Part shown: one piece after another, positions 13,772 to 14,886 of the stretch | Position numbering within the stretch: the stretch's first letter is position 1 | Layout of the letters: each line of letters begins with the position of its first letter | Assembly (NCBI GenBank): GCA_035651055.1 | Contig: DASRGK010000080.1 | Location: 1 to 14,886 of the forward strand | Direction of reading: 5' to 3' | Source of the DNA: JAFKKF01 sp035651055 | Lineage (GTDB): Bacteria > Pseudomonadota > Alphaproteobacteria > Rhizobiales > Kaistiaceae | DNA length: 14,886 nt | Translations under genes and position numbers: made by a program | The notes under the pieces: model-generated | Told to the model about the DNA's origin: nothing | The model's input: only the letters and a program-made list of their open reading frames with translations | Database searches by the model: none

Positions 13772-14886
13772 CTATAGGCGGTCGCGCAGCGCGTACCATG
13801 CCATTCCCGCCGCAAGTGCCGGTTTTCGCAGCCATTTTCCGCCCGGAAATGGCGGGACCGGCAGCGCCGCGAACGTGTCGAGCCGTCCCGGATCGCCCGC
13901 GATGGCCTCGGCAATGACCTTGCCGGCGAAAGGAGCGAGCGCCACGCCCTGGCCGGAATAGCCCGAAGCGACATAGATGCCGGGGCGCAGCCGCCGGATG
14001 AACGGAAGCCGCCGCATCGTGATCGCGACCGCGCCGCCCCAGGCATAGTCGATGCGGACATTGCCCAGTTGTGGATAGACCTTCCCGAAGTGGCGGCGGA
14101 CGAACGCCGCCACGTCGGCCGGCTTCCGCCGCGAATAGGTCTCGCCGCCGCCGAAGAGGAGCCGCCCGTCCGCCGTCGGCCGGAAGTAATAGACGACGAA
14201 GCGCGTATCGGAGACCGCCTCGCCGTTCGGGATAAGTCCGCCCGGCCGCCCGGCGCCGATCGGCTCGGTGGCGAGGATGTAGTTGTCGATCGGCATCACC
14301 CGCGCTTCGGTCTCGGCGTCGATCCCGTCGAGATATCCGTCGCCCGCAAGCACGACGATTTCGGCCCGCACCGAGCCGCGCGCGGTCCTTACCTCGAAGC
14401 CGCGTGTCGCGGCGCCCTCGATGGCGGCCACGCGCGTCCCCTCGAAAATCCGCGCCCCGGCCTTCGCCGCCACCCGGGCGAGCCCTTGCGCGAACTTCAG
14501 CGGATCGAGGTGCCCGGCGCCCATGTCGCGCCGGCCGCCGAAATAGACGTCGGTCCCGATCGCCGCCGCGAGCCGGTCGCGGTCGAGCCATTCGACCGGC
14601 TCGTATCCGTAGTCCCGTTTCAGCTTTTCGACATAGGCGATCTCGCCGGCGACGAGCCGCCGCCGGTGCACCGTCTCGATCAGCCCGTCGCGCCACGCGC
14701 ACTGAATGCCGTGGCGCGCGATCAGATCCTTCACCAGAGCTTTCGCTTCTTCCGCCAAGCGCCAGAGATGAATCGCGTTTTCCCGTCCGAGCTTGGCCTC
14801 GATCCAGTCCTGGTCGCGCCTCTGTCCCGAATGGAGCTGGCCGCCGTTCCGTCCCGAGGCGCCCCAGCCGACCTGCTCGGCCTCGA
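13772..14886 (-). CDS. FAD-dependent amine oxidase, PuuB/OrdL-like, N-terminus cut by window edge
   Basis: The C-terminal 370 residues of a DAO-superfamily flavoprotein; the missing 5' part (about 55-60 residues by comparison with PuuB of about 426) would hold the Rossmann GxGxxG motif. Near the visible start is VGWGASGRNGGQ, the FAD-contacting motif characteristic of gamma-glutamylputrescine oxidase and related enzymes. VLAGDGYLDGI and the C-terminal VASGYSGQGVALAPFAGKVI close the FAD site. Such enzymes oxidise amines or N-methyl amino acids with O2, releasing H2O2 and an aldehyde. Whether the substrate is gamma-glutamylputrescine cannot be told: no other puu gene is in view. The reading frame is open through the window edge, so an internal TTG at 14758 is not a real start. 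It reads toward the MFS gene, whose promoter begins immediately after its stop; I see no terminator between them. Confidence 0.9.
   Translation of the reverse strand, partial: EAEQVGWGASGRNGGQLHSGQRRDQDWIEAKLGRENAIHLWRLAEEAKALVKDLIARHGIQCAWRDGLIETVHRRRLVAGEIAYVEKLKRDYGYEPVEWLDRDRLAAAIGTDVYFGGRRDMGAGHLDPLKFAQGLARVAAKAGARIFEGTRVAAIEGAATRGFEVRTARGSVRAEIVVLAGDGYLDGIDAETEARVMPIDNYILATEPIGAGRPGGLIPNGEAVSDTRFVVYYFRPTADGRLLFGGGETYSRRKPADVAAFVRRHFGKVYPQLGNVRIDYAWGGAVAITMRRLPFIRRLRPGIYVASGYSGQGVALAPFAGKVIAEAIAGDPGRLDTFAALPVPPFPGGKWLRKPALAAGMAWYALRDRL

Noticed and set aside
12265..13917. A 550-codon open frame antisense to the MFS exporter
   Set aside because: Composed almost wholly of Glu, Asp, Arg, Gly and Ala mirrored from a membrane protein; no domain and no ribosome site.

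Overview
The window is high-GC, densely coded DNA with alphaproteobacterial gene content, most likely Hyphomicrobiales (Rhizobiales). That placement is inferred from protein family types and GC-rich codon use; no rRNA or other taxonomic marker is present. I see no tRNA, rRNA, CRISPR array, insertion sequence, integrase or attachment site. The region looks chromosomal and accessory in flavour. No gene-free stretch exceeds about 260 bases, and all long ORFs lying opposite the genes below are GC-driven shadows.

Layout. Positions 1-3941 read rightward: the 3' end of an SMP-30/gluconolactonase-type gene, a secreted four-module protein ending in an MliC-like domain, a MATE efflux transporter, and a small periplasmic mono-haem cytochrome c. 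Two oppositely directed terminators (3968-3996 and 4125-4149) separate this from a leftward gene for a 96-residue secreted protein. That gene is divergent from an OmpR-type response regulator and sensor kinase pair (4662-6802). A rightward gene for another 96-residue secreted protein, strikingly His/Lys-rich, follows.

From 7262 onward every gene reads leftward. In transcription order, right to left, they are: a truncated (window edge) FAD-dependent PuuB-like amine oxidase; a DHA2 MFS exporter with its PadR-type repressor gene; and a four-gene operon of TetR/CecR-like regulator, HlyD-type lipoprotein adaptor, ABC ATPase and ABC-2 permease, in which each stop codon overlaps the next start by 4 bases.

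The main regulatory reading is that each regulator has a visible candidate target. (1) A GTTACGC element, with the longer form GGGGTTACGC, lies in front of both small secreted-protein genes that bracket the two-component system, which suggests a local regulon. (2) A perfect 8-bp inverted repeat overlaps the apparent -35 box of the TetR operon, next to a TGTGA-N6-TCACA (CRP/FNR-type) site. (3) Overlapping inverted repeats (ATACTC/GAGTAT and GTATAT/ATATAC) sit on the -10 box of the MFS-padR operon. Three export systems (MATE, ABC/HlyD, DHA2) lie within 14 kb. Their families suggest a role in export of toxic compounds, but their substrates cannot be read from the sequence.
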